Assembly: GCA_934130045.1 (NCBI GenBank)
Contig: CAKOXI010000001.1
Span: 1 to 64,000, forward strand
DNA from: an uncultured Bacilli bacterium
GTDB taxonomy: Bacteria; Bacillota_I; Bacilli_A; RF39; UBA660
DNA length: 64,000 nucleotides
Direction: 5' to 3'
Positions 43,301 to 51,409 of this stretch are shown here, in pieces. Under the pieces are notes generated by a model, which saw nothing but the letters and a program-made list of their open reading frames with translations, did no database searches and was not told where the DNA came from. Every line of letters starts with the position of its first letter. The first letter of the stretch is position 1. The position numbers and the translations under genes were made by a program.

Positions 43301-43820
43301 ATGTACTGAAGGGGATTGCTCTAATTATTGTGAAGTAGGCCATTGTTCTAATGATTCTAGTATTGGTGGAATGGAAATTATTTATAGGCAAGTTGATTTA
43401 AATAATCCATTTCCAGATAGAGAAGCTGGCAAAAATTGGCAAGGACATGAGAGTATAATAACACTTAATCGTGAAGTGGAAGGCTCAAATTTGTATAGTA
43501 GTAAACTTGAACCAGTTTATTCAATTACAATGACACCTGCAACTATAAAAGAAATTAGAAAGGTTAATGAAGCATTAAATTATGATTATTCATCAATTGG
43601 TACTATGATTTTTGATAAAGAAAAAATAACTGGTGGAGTAAGTTATATATTACGTGGAAGTTTAAAAAATATTGCTGAAAGTACTGGTGGAACATTTACT
43701 ATTAATTTAAATGATGCTAATACCGATGGAAGATTTGATGAAATTATGAATAATCCAAGTATAGACAGTTCTGGTAATTTAACAACTTGTCGTGAAATAG
43801 CAAGTGAGGTGATAGGATGA
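40374..43820 (+). CDS. very large secreted cysteine-rich protein
   Basis: This 1148-residue protein has a signal peptide (1-25, VSAAV) and about 47 Cys, often in CC or CxxC clusters such as EPECCVPC, DDCCNP, EDCCEIG and CPNGNCGDDDKC. There is no LPxTG, LysM or C-terminal helix. No domain is recognised. A conserved-looking NNPFPDREAGKNW stands near residue 1030. It is overlapped (ATGA) by a pseudopilin-like gene followed by cpaB and cpaF homologues, so it likely works with the pilus, for example as a tip adhesin or stalk. Dense cysteines imply disulfide bonding outside the cell. RBS GGTGGTGAT. Confidence 0.8.
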   Translation: MKKKRFLLLMIMFITNFLIVTNVSAAVGEWIGDYCDSCGTYGTAGKCDQVKYTNVGLFRVTFYLNGEKIGSSVNVSSNETYKDLAKNAKWHWGDGKTDIVSYASGQTLGTPVSGGLDTIVINGINVSNVQNKLSPSKNSKNVQKILTEAGITKFKFKNGKIYYTPDDGVCEEDYQIQMVVESMQVINWLCTTDGLDNHRWIGTPYELNNGLLQQGYDSHVGGNGYMSGSIVDKTLLSSLRIDKDVKIGNVAFTSVDDCLKIHIRGYKPTEGYGFNVYDLTGEIKIDCEPECCVPCNTSNPNLITAINSGKFACDPNNCDGEDEIATDIDSEGKLVCEPYIPDDCCNPTIEDCCEIGTKLCGGGIVTKSYYDKYCTSTCEYQIDPPTATTGVCTTEKLHSESKFTDGHFSENYWVYLNLFYQNKGAIYQEEMSSTYCETYCQEKTIIELPENYPYVNAGRYFTWTIADSKDSLIKETVYKNCATNIELDKWRKDYKNALDDINGNFYYVKNDTSPSGIENRAYELIDAYNKCMGDASSPSDEQKQAYRDGLNIDDIRDGVIQDINDWNSNLQNAKDDYGDGSYGSHWDNDFGCDAHHPGCFNDMSPKPTDDASIDAATEEKINEMFKQSRESVCITMFSDGTRRLTILANARGDSISIDAKSRNVTYIEKSLEPTLHNLISQLKNCQYEDNPEDGPELSLSEYFEKYLSNLNSTDLKLNLNYQTYLSEREYSNDDMIKNSNIIEPSKNGGCNQKDKNKCNPKDIFESNVCENKIIKANSNDGEGINEYGIGFIPSVLGEDSVYSKKQDISGNWKSYVFLKTTSENDFKLKNNINACICKDGTIIDAAEDGSCECPDMNSVTEIIADISDQYSCYFEWKTTYYYTTVEDGNLSVEYMTPTGLYPLQLDYSNIGTNNGHFSNFMRNGILGSVPHCQGGVCHYSDEDGKCYFIVNNEVITDGGKIYDNICPNGNCGDDDKCTEGDCSNYCEVGHCSNDSSIGGMEIIYRQVDLNNPFPDREAGKNWQGHESIITLNREVEGSNLYSSKLEPVYSITMTPATIKEIRKVNEALNYDYSSIGTMIFDKEKITGGVSYILRGSLKNIAESTGGTFTINLNDANTDGRFDEIMNNPSIDSSGNLTTCREIASEVIG

Positions 43821-44218
43821 AGGAATCACTTTGGAGTATATTTATTGTTGGGGTTGGAGTTACAATGATATTCTTTATATATTTTTTTCAATCTTTAACT
43901 AATACAGATGAACAAAATTATGCAATGTTAAAAGAAACTGTTGAAGCTTCAATGTATGATTCCTTTGATCTTGCATCATATCATGCAAGTGGGGTATATA
44001 GAATTGATGCTGAAAAGTTTGTCGAAAGTTTTTACAGGAGATTTGCTGAAAATGCAAATTTGGCTAGAACTTATGAAATAAAAATAATGGACATCAATGA
44101 GACTCCACCTAAAGTAAGTGTAAAGGTTTCTTCCAGTCAAAGCAGTAGCTTTACTGGTGAAATAATAAATTTTGATATTTCTAATACTATTGATGCAATA
44201 TTAGAAACGCCATATTAA
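43817..44218 (+). CDS. pseudopilin-like protein 1 (TadE-like)
   Basis: This 133-residue protein opens MKESLWSIFIVG, with one N-terminal helix (about 6-26) directly after a charged tripeptide, then an outer alpha/beta domain. It has no prepilin leader. The same M-(K/R)-E-(S/G) start is found in the proteins at 48208 and 48958. It overlaps the Cys-rich gene by 4 nt. Role as a minor pilin is inferred from topology and context. Confidence 0.6.
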   Translation: MKESLWSIFIVGVGVTMIFFIYFFQSLTNTDEQNYAMLKETVEASMYDSFDLASYHASGVYRIDAEKFVESFYRRFAENANLARTYEIKIMDINETPPKVSVKVSSSQSSSFTGEIINFDISNTIDAILETPY

Positions 44219-44235
44219 AAAGAAGGAGAGAAAAT

Positions 44236-45051
44236 ATGAATAATGTAATTATTTCAGTAAAAAAATTTTTTACAAATAAGAATACTGTAACAATTCTTGG
44301 TGTAATTGTAATTATTTTAATTATTTATTTTGGTTACAATTCACAAATTAAAAAAGCAACTAACCCTATACAGGTTCCAGTTGCAAGTAAAACAATACAA
44401 CCTAGAACATTAATTACTGATGATATGATAAAATTAACAAGTATACCATCTGTATCAGTATCTACTAATGTAATACGTAGTAAGGCAAGTGTTGTTGGAA
44501 AATATACTGCTGTTAATACTGTAATACCAAGTGGTAGTATGTTTTATCAAGAAGCAGTTGTCAGTAAAAGACCTGATGCTGTTTTTGAAAATGTCAATGA
44601 TGGAGAAGTTTTATATAATTTTCCAGTTACTATGGCTTCAACTTATGGTAATTTGATTTTGCCTGGTAGTTATATTGATATTTATATGAAGGCTGTTAAT
44701 GGAACAAATGGATTAATGGTTGGCAAATTATTAGAAAATGTTAAAGTCTTAGCTGTTAAGGATAGTAGTGGTAATGATGTTTTTGAAGATACTTCAACAA
44801 ATAGAACTCCTGCTTATATCTATTTTGGTGTAACAGAAGATATTAATATTTTATTACGTAAGGCTCAATATATGACAAGTAATTCTGTTGTGTTATTCCC
44901 TGTTCCACATGGTACAATTGTATCTGATGAGGATTTAGTAACTGAAGTTAGTACTCAGTATTTAAGAGATTTTATTAATGCTAATACAATTGTTATTGAT
45001 TCTACAAAAACTGATAATGTATCTAATACTACTACAAATGGTGAACAATAA
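44236..45051 (+). CDS. cpaB: CpaB/RcpC-family pilus assembly protein (SAF domain)
   Basis: This 271-residue protein has one N-terminal helix (about 17-35), then an SAF/CpaB domain: PVASKTIQPRTLITDDMIKL, VVGKYTAVNTVIPSGSMFY, and a second half with LPGSYIDIYMKAV and LLENVKVLAVKDSSG. In Tad systems RcpC/CpaB is a periplasmic or extracytoplasmic scaffold. It overlaps cpaF by 1 nt. RBS GAAGGAGAG. Confidence 0.88.
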   Translation: MNNVIISVKKFFTNKNTVTILGVIVIILIIYFGYNSQIKKATNPIQVPVASKTIQPRTLITDDMIKLTSIPSVSVSTNVIRSKASVVGKYTAVNTVIPSGSMFYQEAVVSKRPDAVFENVNDGEVLYNFPVTMASTYGNLILPGSYIDIYMKAVNGTNGLMVGKLLENVKVLAVKDSSGNDVFEDTSTNRTPAYIYFGVTEDINILLRKAQYMTSNSVVLFPVPHGTIVSDEDLVTEVSTQYLRDFINANTIVIDSTKTDNVSNTTTNGEQ

Positions 45052-46196
45052 TGAATGATAATATGTTTCAATCAATCGACTTTGGACCTTTAAAGGAGTA
45101 TCTTGATACTGATGATATCACCGATATTTCTTATAGTAATGGTGGACAAGTATGGTTGAAAACATTGTCAAGAGGAAATTATAGGGTAGAAAATCCTGCT
45201 ATAAATAATCAGTTTATGGAAAAACTAGCATTTCAGTGTTCAAATGTTATGGGTAAAACATTTAATATGGCTCATCCGTTTTTGGATGCTGAAAGTGCTG
45301 AGTTACGTCTTAATTTTGTTCATGAATCTATTGCTAGAAATGGTATAGCTGTCGTAGTTCGTAAAACTCCAGCTAAAATTAGGCTTGAAAAAGAAAAAAT
45401 ATTAAGAGAAAATTATATTACTCTTGATATACATAATTTTTTAGAATACTGTGTTTTAGGTCATTGCAACATAATTGTTTGTGGTGAAACTGGTTCTGGT
45501 AAAACTGAATTTGTTAAATATCTTGCTTCAAAAATTCGTGAAAATGAAAAGATAATAACAATTGAGGATACATTGGAACTTCACCTTGATAGAATATTTC
45601 CACATCGTGATATTGTTGCGATGAAAACGAATAATATTGCTTCATATACTGATGTATTGGTAACATGTATGCGCCAAAATCCTAAATGGATTTTATTATC
45701 AGAGGTACGTAGTGCTGAAGCTGTTTTGGCGGTTCGTAACTCAATATCTTCAGGACACTATATTTTATCTACTATTCATGCTGATAAAGCTGCTTCAATA
45801 CCAAGCCGTATGTATAGTTTGCTTGAGACTAATCAAGATATTGATCAATTTTTAAAGTCTATTCATAGATATGTTCAAATTGGTGTATATATACGTGGTT
45901 ATCAAGATAAGAAAACAGGGCATTTTATTCGTGAAATAGCTGAAGTAACTGAATTTTATGTATCAAAAGATAATAAAGCTGAGTCAAATACAATTTATAG
46001 AAAAACTCCTGAGGGAAGTGTACATCGTAATAATCCAAGTCCATATTTAATTGATTATTTAGAGGCACAGGGAGTAATTTTACCTAAAGATATTATTGAT
46101 GTTGATAAAAATCAAAATGTAGTAGTTAATAATGATAATTTAAAAAACATTACAAATGAAAATAATACAGAAAATATAGAAGTTTTATTTGAATAG
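45051..46196 (+). CDS. cpaF: CpaF/TadA secretion ATPase
   Basis: This 381-residue hexameric-type ATPase of the VirB11/PilT superfamily has Walker A GETGSGKTE (145-152), an Asp box ITIEDTLEL, Walker B ILLSEVRSAEA and a His box GHYILSTIHADKA. It starts in a TAATG overlap with cpaB and is followed by tadB and tadC, the normal Tad order. It should power pilus assembly on the cytosolic side. Because it also belongs to the VirB11 family, it could serve the adjacent T4SS. Confidence 0.95.
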   Translation: MNDNMFQSIDFGPLKEYLDTDDITDISYSNGGQVWLKTLSRGNYRVENPAINNQFMEKLAFQCSNVMGKTFNMAHPFLDAESAELRLNFVHESIARNGIAVVVRKTPAKIRLEKEKILRENYITLDIHNFLEYCVLGHCNIIVCGETGSGKTEFVKYLASKIRENEKIITIEDTLELHLDRIFPHRDIVAMKTNNIASYTDVLVTCMRQNPKWILLSEVRSAEAVLAVRNSISSGHYILSTIHADKAASIPSRMYSLLETNQDIDQFLKSIHRYVQIGVYIRGYQDKKTGHFIREIAEVTEFYVSKDNKAESNTIYRKTPEGSVHRNNPSPYLIDYLEAQGVILPKDIIDVDKNQNVVVNNDNLKNITNENNTENIEVLFE

Positions 46197-46207
46197 GAGG
46201 AGTTTGC

Positions 46208-47110
46208 ATGAATTTTCTAATGTTAATAATTATATCAGCTATTATAATATTTATTACTGTATACCGTAGAAATATTGGAACTGATGTTTATAAATTTTTT
46301 ACAAATAAAGCTGGTTTAATTTATGATAAATTTGCCCCATATTCTTTTAAAATTATAAGAGAAAAGGTAAAAGATTTAGGTCAGGAATATACTCCAAGAC
46401 AATATGCAATTCAAATAGTTACTTTTGCAGTTTTTGGCTTTATGGTTTCATATATGTATTTTTACAGTATAATTATTTCTATTATGTATGCGTTAATAGC
46501 AATTGCTGTAATACCATATTTAACATACTTGCGTTGTAAAAGAGTATATAGTGAATTTATTTTTGAACAAATTCAGGTTTATACTACAAATACTATTATG
46601 GAGTTTGCTACTACTCAATCCTTTGTTAAAGCTTTGGAAGGAGTAGTACAGTCAGGTGTACTTGAAGATCCTGTTAAGTCTGATGTTGAGTTGATGATCA
46701 GTATGGCCTATGAAAATGGTACAATTGAACAATCCTTAGTATATATGAATGAAAAATATGATTATTATGTTGTAAAAAATATGCATCAGTTGTTTTTACA
46801 AATAACTAATGAAGGTAGTAAAGATTCTAGTGAAGCATTAGAGAATATGTCTCTTGATATAGATATGCTTGTAGAGGGAGTATATCGTGATAGGATGGAT
46901 CGTGCTAATTTCCATAAAAAATTTTTACAATTTGGTATAATTTTATATTTATTAGTTATGTTAGTTCAGTTTATGCTTGGAGTTGATTCCTATATTTCAT
47001 TATTAAGTAATTGGATGGTACAAGCAATACTTCATTTGATAATAGTTATTAATTCTTTATTTTTACTAAATGGAGAAAAATATTATAATGAGAATGTGGG
47101 TGGTGAATAA
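46208..47110 (+). CDS. tadB: TadB-like inner-membrane platform protein
   Basis: This 300-residue T2SF-family protein has helices near 5-20, 75-105 and a C-terminal pair (about 240-295). The cytosolic domain contains EFATTQSFVKALEGVVQSG and LFLQITNEGSKDSSEALENM. GGAGGAG ribosome site; TAATG overlap with tadC. Confidence 0.85.
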   Translation: MNFLMLIIISAIIIFITVYRRNIGTDVYKFFTNKAGLIYDKFAPYSFKIIREKVKDLGQEYTPRQYAIQIVTFAVFGFMVSYMYFYSIIISIMYALIAIAVIPYLTYLRCKRVYSEFIFEQIQVYTTNTIMEFATTQSFVKALEGVVQSGVLEDPVKSDVELMISMAYENGTIEQSLVYMNEKYDYYVVKNMHQLFLQITNEGSKDSSEALENMSLDIDMLVEGVYRDRMDRANFHKKFLQFGIILYLLVMLVQFMLGVDSYISLLSNWMVQAILHLIIVINSLFLLNGEKYYNENVGGE

Positions 47111-47892
47111 TGAATTTTATAATAATTGCGGTAATTATTTTGTTTATATTAGAATATAACAAACAAATTGATACAAAAAAATTTATTAATGACATTGACC
47201 CTTATTTTCGATTTTTAATGGAAGATGATTATAAATTTTTGTTAACCGTTAAATATGGTAATGATGTTGATTTGGACAAAATGTTTTCAAAAAGAATCAG
47301 AGATGGATTGGTAGTAATTGTTTTTATAATATTTTTGTTTTTATATAAATTAAATTTTTTATATGTTATTTTTTCCATAGTTGTTGGTTTTTTAGCATTC
47401 AAATTACCATACAATCAGTTAAAAAATTTTTATAAAAAAAATTTGTATAAAATTAATTTGATGTTACCTTATTATTTAAAAGGATTAGAAATTTTAATTC
47501 AACATTATACTGTTCCTGTTGCTTTGAGTCGTTCAGTGGAAACAGCTCCAGAAATTTTTCAACCTGGTTTACAAAGACTTGTAGCAAGAATTGAAGAAGG
47601 TGATTCATCTGTTGATCCATATATGGATTTTGCAAAAGAATATCCTGTTAGAGATTCGATGAGAATGATGAGACTATTATATCGTTTAGGACTTGGTAGT
47701 CAGGAAAATAAGCAAGAACAGTTAATAATGTTTTCTAAAACAGTTTCTACGTTACAAAATAAGTCTCGTGAACAAAAATATAAGGATCGTTTGGATCATA
47801 TGGAAAATAAAACAATGCAGATGTTATTTGCAACAGGTGGTGGAATACTACTTTTGATGTTATTTGCAATGATGATGATGATGAAATTTTAG
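47110..47892 (+). CDS. tadC: TadC-like inner-membrane platform protein
   Basis: This 260-residue T2SF-family protein has helices near the N-terminus (1-15, 70-100) and a C-terminal helix (MLFATGGGILLLMLFAMM). The middle has KGLEILIQHYTVPVALSRSVE and a LLYRLGLGSQENKQEQ stretch. It partners TadB to form the pilus platform. A promoter for the pilin gene follows its stop. Confidence 0.83.
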   Translation: MNFIIIAVIILFILEYNKQIDTKKFINDIDPYFRFLMEDDYKFLLTVKYGNDVDLDKMFSKRIRDGLVVIVFIIFLFLYKLNFLYVIFSIVVGFLAFKLPYNQLKNFYKKNLYKINLMLPYYLKGLEILIQHYTVPVALSRSVETAPEIFQPGLQRLVARIEEGDSSVDPYMDFAKEYPVRDSMRMMRLLYRLGLGSQENKQEQLIMFSKTVSTLQNKSREQKYKDRLDHMENKTMQMLFATGGGILLLMLFAMMMMMKF

Positions 47893-47898
47893 AGGAAT

Positions 47899-47928
47899 TT
47901 GTTTATTTTATTTAGTTTATGATATAAT
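47899..47928 (+). promoter_or_regulatory. internal promoter for the major pilin gene
   Basis: TTGTTT (47899-47904), 18 bp, TATAAT (47923-47928) preceded by TGA. It lets the pilin be made in excess of the assembly proteins. Confidence 0.7.
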
Positions 47929-47965
47929 ATATACGTAATTAATTTTAAGTAAAGGTGGTGAGATA

Positions 47966-48184
47966 ATGAAAGAAGCTGCAAGTGAGGCAAATTTAACTGT
48001 TATTGCTATTGTATTAATAGGTGTTGTAGCTGCAGTAGTAACTCCACTTATTAGCGGGTTATTAAATGGCCAAGCAAAAAGATCATGTTGTAATTCTTTA
48101 GGTGGAGTTTATAGTGGTGGAAAATGTGAAGGTGTTGAAGAAGCCGAACTAAATACATGTATGGAAGGTCAAAAGAACGAATAA
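47966..48184 (+). CDS. Flp-like major pilin candidate
   Basis: This 72-residue protein has a nine-residue polar start MKEAASEAN, one helix (about 10-30, LTVIAIVLIGVVAAVV) and a short C-terminal part with four Cys. Size and topology match Tad/Flp pilins, and it has its own promoter. It lacks a Gly-cleavage leader and EY motif. It follows tadC, where a pilin gene can be expected. Strong AAAGGTGGTGAG ribosome site. Confidence 0.65.
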   Translation: MKEAASEANLTVIAIVLIGVVAAVVTPLISGLLNGQAKRSCCNSLGGVYSGGKCEGVEEAELNTCMEGQKNE

Positions 48185-48207
48185 TATTTATTTGAAGGGA
48201 GTAACTT

Positions 48208-48927
48208 ATGAGGGAAGGTATTGGAAGTGTAGCATTATATAATATAATTATAGTATTTATTTTTGTAACTTTTTCTGTTTTAGCTGGAACCATGAGTTAC
48301 TCTAAAGCCTTTAAAACAAATAATAGAATTATAAATGCTATTGAAAAATATGAAGGATATAATGTTAATTCAAGCAACGAAATTGATGAAATCTTAGGTA
48401 ATATTGGGTATAGATTAAGTGCATCAAAAAAATGTTCTAAAAAAAGAGGTTATGAAGCATTGAGTACTTTAAATAGTTCATATGATTTTTGTGTTTATGA
48501 AATACCAGAAGAAACACGTGAATGGAATGGTAGATATAGTACATATGGTGTTATTACCTATATCTATTTAGATATGCCAGTAGTTGGTGATTTTTTCAAA
48601 ATACCTGTATATGGTCAAAGTAAACCAGTGTTTAGTTTTAATGCTAAAAATGCTCCATCGAGAGATGATTTGACTGTTACATATGATGTTGAGGTTGAGC
48701 CTGAATATTTGGCAAATCGTACTGATTGTTATATTATCTTTTCAAGAAGTAATCTACCTAAAACCTTTGATGATGTTTTTAATGTTATAAAAAGATTTTC
48801 TGATGGGGAAAGTGTTTCGGCTTTATTTAGCATTGAGGGCTTTAATATAAATGTATCTAATGGAAGATTAAATATAAGAGCCGATGGAGAATTAATTGAG
48901 TCTTTTTCGTACTGTATGATTGATTAA
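48208..48927 (+). CDS. pseudopilin-like protein 2
   Basis: This 239-residue protein opens MREGIGSVALYN with helix about 8-28, then SYSKAFKTNNRIINAIEKYEGYN. The outer domain has YSTYGVITYIYLDMPVVGDFF, shared with the next gene (YYYGVMTYMYFDIPIIG). A C-terminal domain, absent from its neighbour, has DCYIIFSRSNLP. Probably a minor pilin. GAAGGGAG ribosome site. Confidence 0.6.
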   Translation: MREGIGSVALYNIIIVFIFVTFSVLAGTMSYSKAFKTNNRIINAIEKYEGYNVNSSNEIDEILGNIGYRLSASKKCSKKRGYEALSTLNSSYDFCVYEIPEETREWNGRYSTYGVITYIYLDMPVVGDFFKIPVYGQSKPVFSFNAKNAPSRDDLTVTYDVEVEPEYLANRTDCYIIFSRSNLPKTFDDVFNVIKRFSDGESVSALFSIEGFNINVSNGRLNIRADGELIESFSYCMID

Positions 48928-48957
48928 TTTTATATTTTTAGTGATTGAGGTGATTAG

Positions 48958-49440
48958 ATGAAAGAGTCATTGGGTAATGCATTTGTTTTTGGATTTTTTA
49001 CAATTTTTGCTTTTTTAACTTTGTTTATTTTAATTACTGCAATCAATTATTCTAGGGCAGTAAAGATAAAAGATAGATTATTAACTTATGTTCAGTCATA
49101 TGCTGAAAATCATGCTAATGTTGATAGTGATGGTGCTGTAGAAATTATAAATTTTGATGATCCTGAATTTAGGGATATGATTGATCATGAACTATCTGTT
49201 TTAGGATATAGAAGAAATGTTAATGTAACTAATACGACAGAATGTCCAAATCGTGAAGGGGCAATTATTGCAAATACTAGTAGTACTTATAAATACTGTA
49301 TTTATGCAAGGGAAACAAGCAGAGGATACTATTATGGGGTGATGACTTATATGTATTTTGATATACCTATAATTGGTACTACTTTAGAATTTCCAATATA
49401 TGGTGAATCTAAAATAATTTATAATTTAGGTGATAAATAG
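48958..49440 (+). CDS. pseudopilin-like protein 3
   Basis: This 160-residue protein opens MKESLGNAFVFG with helix about 8-28, then NYSRAVKIKDRLLTYVQSYAEN. The outer domain is a shorter homologue of the protein at 48208, with two Cys (NTTECPN, KYCIY). Same leaderless start as 43817 and 48208. GAGGTGAT ribosome site. Confidence 0.6.
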   Translation: MKESLGNAFVFGFFTIFAFLTLFILITAINYSRAVKIKDRLLTYVQSYAENHANVDSDGAVEIINFDDPEFRDMIDHELSVLGYRRNVNVTNTTECPNREGAIIANTSSTYKYCIYARETSRGYYYGVMTYMYFDIPIIGTTLEFPIYGESKIIYNLGDK

Positions 49441-49452
49441 GAAGGTGTTAAA

Positions 49453-50463
49453 ATGAATGTAATTATTACTAATAAATATGCATCAATGTTGCAAGGACTT
49501 GATATAGATATTATCAAATCTTTAAATGGGGAATTTGATGCGGAAGAAATAATATCTACTTTTCAAAATTTTTATTTTCAAAGAATGATATTGGATATTA
49601 CTGCAATAAAAAATTATAGAGATATTAGGAATTTACAAAAACTTTCTATTGCCTTAGATATGGAAAAAGTAATTTTATTACTTGATGATTCTATTGAAAG
49701 TTCTTCAACAGAATATTTATCTAAGTTAATTTCGATGGGAATTTATAATTTTACTAAAAATGCTGAAGGAATTATGTATTTATATAATAATCCTAATTCA
49801 TATAGAGATGTTGCTCATATTCATCAACTTGAAATCGAAAAGGATGAAAAAGTTTCTGATGATTCTGGGGATACTTATGTGCGTGGTCGTGGAACTACTA
49901 TAATTGGTATAAAAAATATGACTAAGCATGCTGGAGCAACAAGTTTGATATATATGATGAAAAAGCAATTGTCTAAAAATTATTCTGTAATTGCAATTGA
50001 AGTTGATAAACGTGATTTCATGTATTATGGTGATAAGGAAATGGTTAATACTACAAGTGTTGAGGTTGGTAATACTATTGCTAAATATAGTGATAGAGAT
50101 ATAGCACTTGTTGATATAAATGACAGTAAACAAGCTGAAAGTATTTGTAATACAGTAATTTGTTTATTAGAACCATCTATTATTAAACTTAATAAATTAA
50201 TGATGTTAGATAGACATGCTTTTTCTAAACTAAAAGGAAAAGATGAAAAATATAAAATAGTTTTAAATAAGAGTTTATTAAGTTCTAAGGATGTATTAGA
50301 ATTTGCCTATGAGGCAAAAACAAAAGTTGTTTATAATTTGCCACCACTTGATGATCGTGAAAGAAATATTCATGCATTGAATGGATTTTTAATTAAACTT
50401 GGATTTGAAGTGGAAGAAGATTTTGAAGAACAAAAAAAGAATAAAATATTAGGACTTTTTTAA
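49453..50463 (+). CDS. CpaE/TadZ-like protein (degenerate ParA-type)
   Basis: This 336-residue cytosolic protein has an N-terminal receiver-like half (RMILDITAIKNYRDIRNLQKL). The C-terminal half follows the ParA/MinD layout: IIGIKNMTKHAGATSLIYM in the P-loop place, without the Walker Lys, then YSVIAIEVDKRDF and DIALVDIND. CpaE/TadZ proteins localise Tad machines at the cell pole. The missing P-loop Lys suggests no ATP hydrolysis. It is the last Tad-type gene before the T4SS genes. Confidence 0.68.
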   Translation: MNVIITNKYASMLQGLDIDIIKSLNGEFDAEEIISTFQNFYFQRMILDITAIKNYRDIRNLQKLSIALDMEKVILLLDDSIESSSTEYLSKLISMGIYNFTKNAEGIMYLYNNPNSYRDVAHIHQLEIEKDEKVSDDSGDTYVRGRGTTIIGIKNMTKHAGATSLIYMMKKQLSKNYSVIAIEVDKRDFMYYGDKEMVNTTSVEVGNTIAKYSDRDIALVDINDSKQAESICNTVICLLEPSIIKLNKLMMLDRHAFSKLKGKDEKYKIVLNKSLLSSKDVLEFAYEAKTKVVYNLPPLDDRERNIHALNGFLIKLGFEVEEDFEEQKKNKILGLF

Positions 50464-50510
50464 AAAAATGATATAAATTGTAAATAAACCGTTTGTTTTA
50501 TTGATATTTG

Positions 50511-50539
50511 TTGACTTTTGTAGTATTTTATTGTATTAT
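50511..50539 (+). promoter_or_regulatory. strong promoter of the first VirB2-like gene
   Basis: TTGACT (50511-50516), 17 bp, TATTAT (50534-50539). It begins a one-gene unit that ends at the terminator 50914-50935. Confidence 0.8.
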
Positions 50540-50558
50540 TTTTTTAGGAGGAATTATT

Positions 50559-50903
50559 ATGATGAATTTATTTAATGTATTGGCATCTTGTGCTGGTGGT
50601 ACAATTTCTTTTGATGCTGTTTTACCATCAACAATTAGTGCGATTGTTAATATTTTAAAAATTGCTATTCCAATTATGGTTATTATATTTGGACTTATTG
50701 ATTTGGGAAAAGCAGTTATGGCTCAAAAAGAAGATGATATTAAGAAAAATCAAGGATTACTTATCAAAAGAGTTATAGTTGCAGTATTTGTTTTCTTTGT
50801 TGTTGCAATTGTTCAATTTGTTATTGGAATTGTTGGTGGATCTGATAGTGAAAATATTACATCTTGTATTAATTGTTTTATCAATAATGATTGTGGCAAT
50901 TAG
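50559..50903 (+). CDS. VirB2/TrbC-like T4SS subunit 1
   Basis: This 114-residue protein has two helices (about 30-48, 68-92) with a charged loop KAVMAQKEDDIKKNQGLLIKR between them, the layout of VirB2/TrbC pilin-like subunits in Gram-positive systems. The C-terminal tail NITSCINCFINNDCGN has three Cys. No cleavable signal. It has its own promoter and terminator, fitting an abundant structural subunit. GGAGG site before a double ATG. Confidence 0.7.
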   Translation: MMNLFNVLASCAGGTISFDAVLPSTISAIVNILKIAIPIMVIIFGLIDLGKAVMAQKEDDIKKNQGLLIKRVIVAVFVFFVVAIVQFVIGIVGGSDSENITSCINCFINNDCGN

Positions 50904-50913
50904 TATAAATTAT

Positions 50914-50935
50914 AGAAGCAATTTGCTTCTTTTTT
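50914..50935 (+). terminator. intrinsic terminator
   Basis: AGAAGCA/TGCTTCT stem with a 3-nt loop and T-run. Confidence 0.85.
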
Positions 50936-50957
50936 CTTTTTATAAATTATTGTTGTA

Positions 50958-50986
50958 TTGTTAAAAATTTATATATATGTTATAAT
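50958..50986 (+). promoter_or_regulatory. promoter of the second VirB2-like gene
   Basis: TTGTTA (50958-50963), 17 bp, TATAAT (50981-50986) preceded by TGT. Confidence 0.75.
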
Positions 50987-51027
50987 TTATCTATGGATAT
51001 GTATGAATATAAAAATGGAGGATTTTT

Positions 51028-51375
51028 ATGGAAAAAATAAAAAAAGTTTTATTTATTTGTTGTTTTTTTAGTATTTTATTTATTCCTACAGTCTTTGCAG
51101 AAAGCTGTAAGGAATTATTAGGTACTAATGCAGCTCGAATGATCAAGGATTTTTATTATATGGTTGGATATGTTGTTGCTGCGGTAGCAGTAATATTAGG
51201 AATACTTGATTTTTTTAAAGTATTTACTGGCGGAGATAAAAGTGAATTAAAGGGCGTTGCACAAAAATTTGCAAAGAGAATTATAGCACTTGCTATATTC
51301 TTGATGTTACCAGGTTTAGTTGAATGGATTTTAGAAATTGCTGGAATAACTAACCATGGAGGAACTTGTTTATAA
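51028..51375 (+). CDS. VirB2/TrbC-like T4SS subunit 2
   Basis: This 115-residue protein has a signal peptide (1-25, VFAES) and two helices (about 45-65, 83-105) around a charged loop TGGDKSELKGVAQKFAKR. It ends in TNHGGTCL. It is a paralogue of the 50559 product in topology, but with a cleavable signal. Strong GGAGGA site. Followed 34 nt later by the VirB6-like gene. Confidence 0.7.
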   Translation: MEKIKKVLFICCFFSILFIPTVFAESCKELLGTNAARMIKDFYYMVGYVVAAVAVILGILDFFKVFTGGDKSELKGVAQKFAKRIIALAIFLMLPGLVEWILEIAGITNHGGTCL

Positions 51376-51409
51376 ATTGTTTGTATAATTATTGCGGGGA
51401 AGTGATTGA

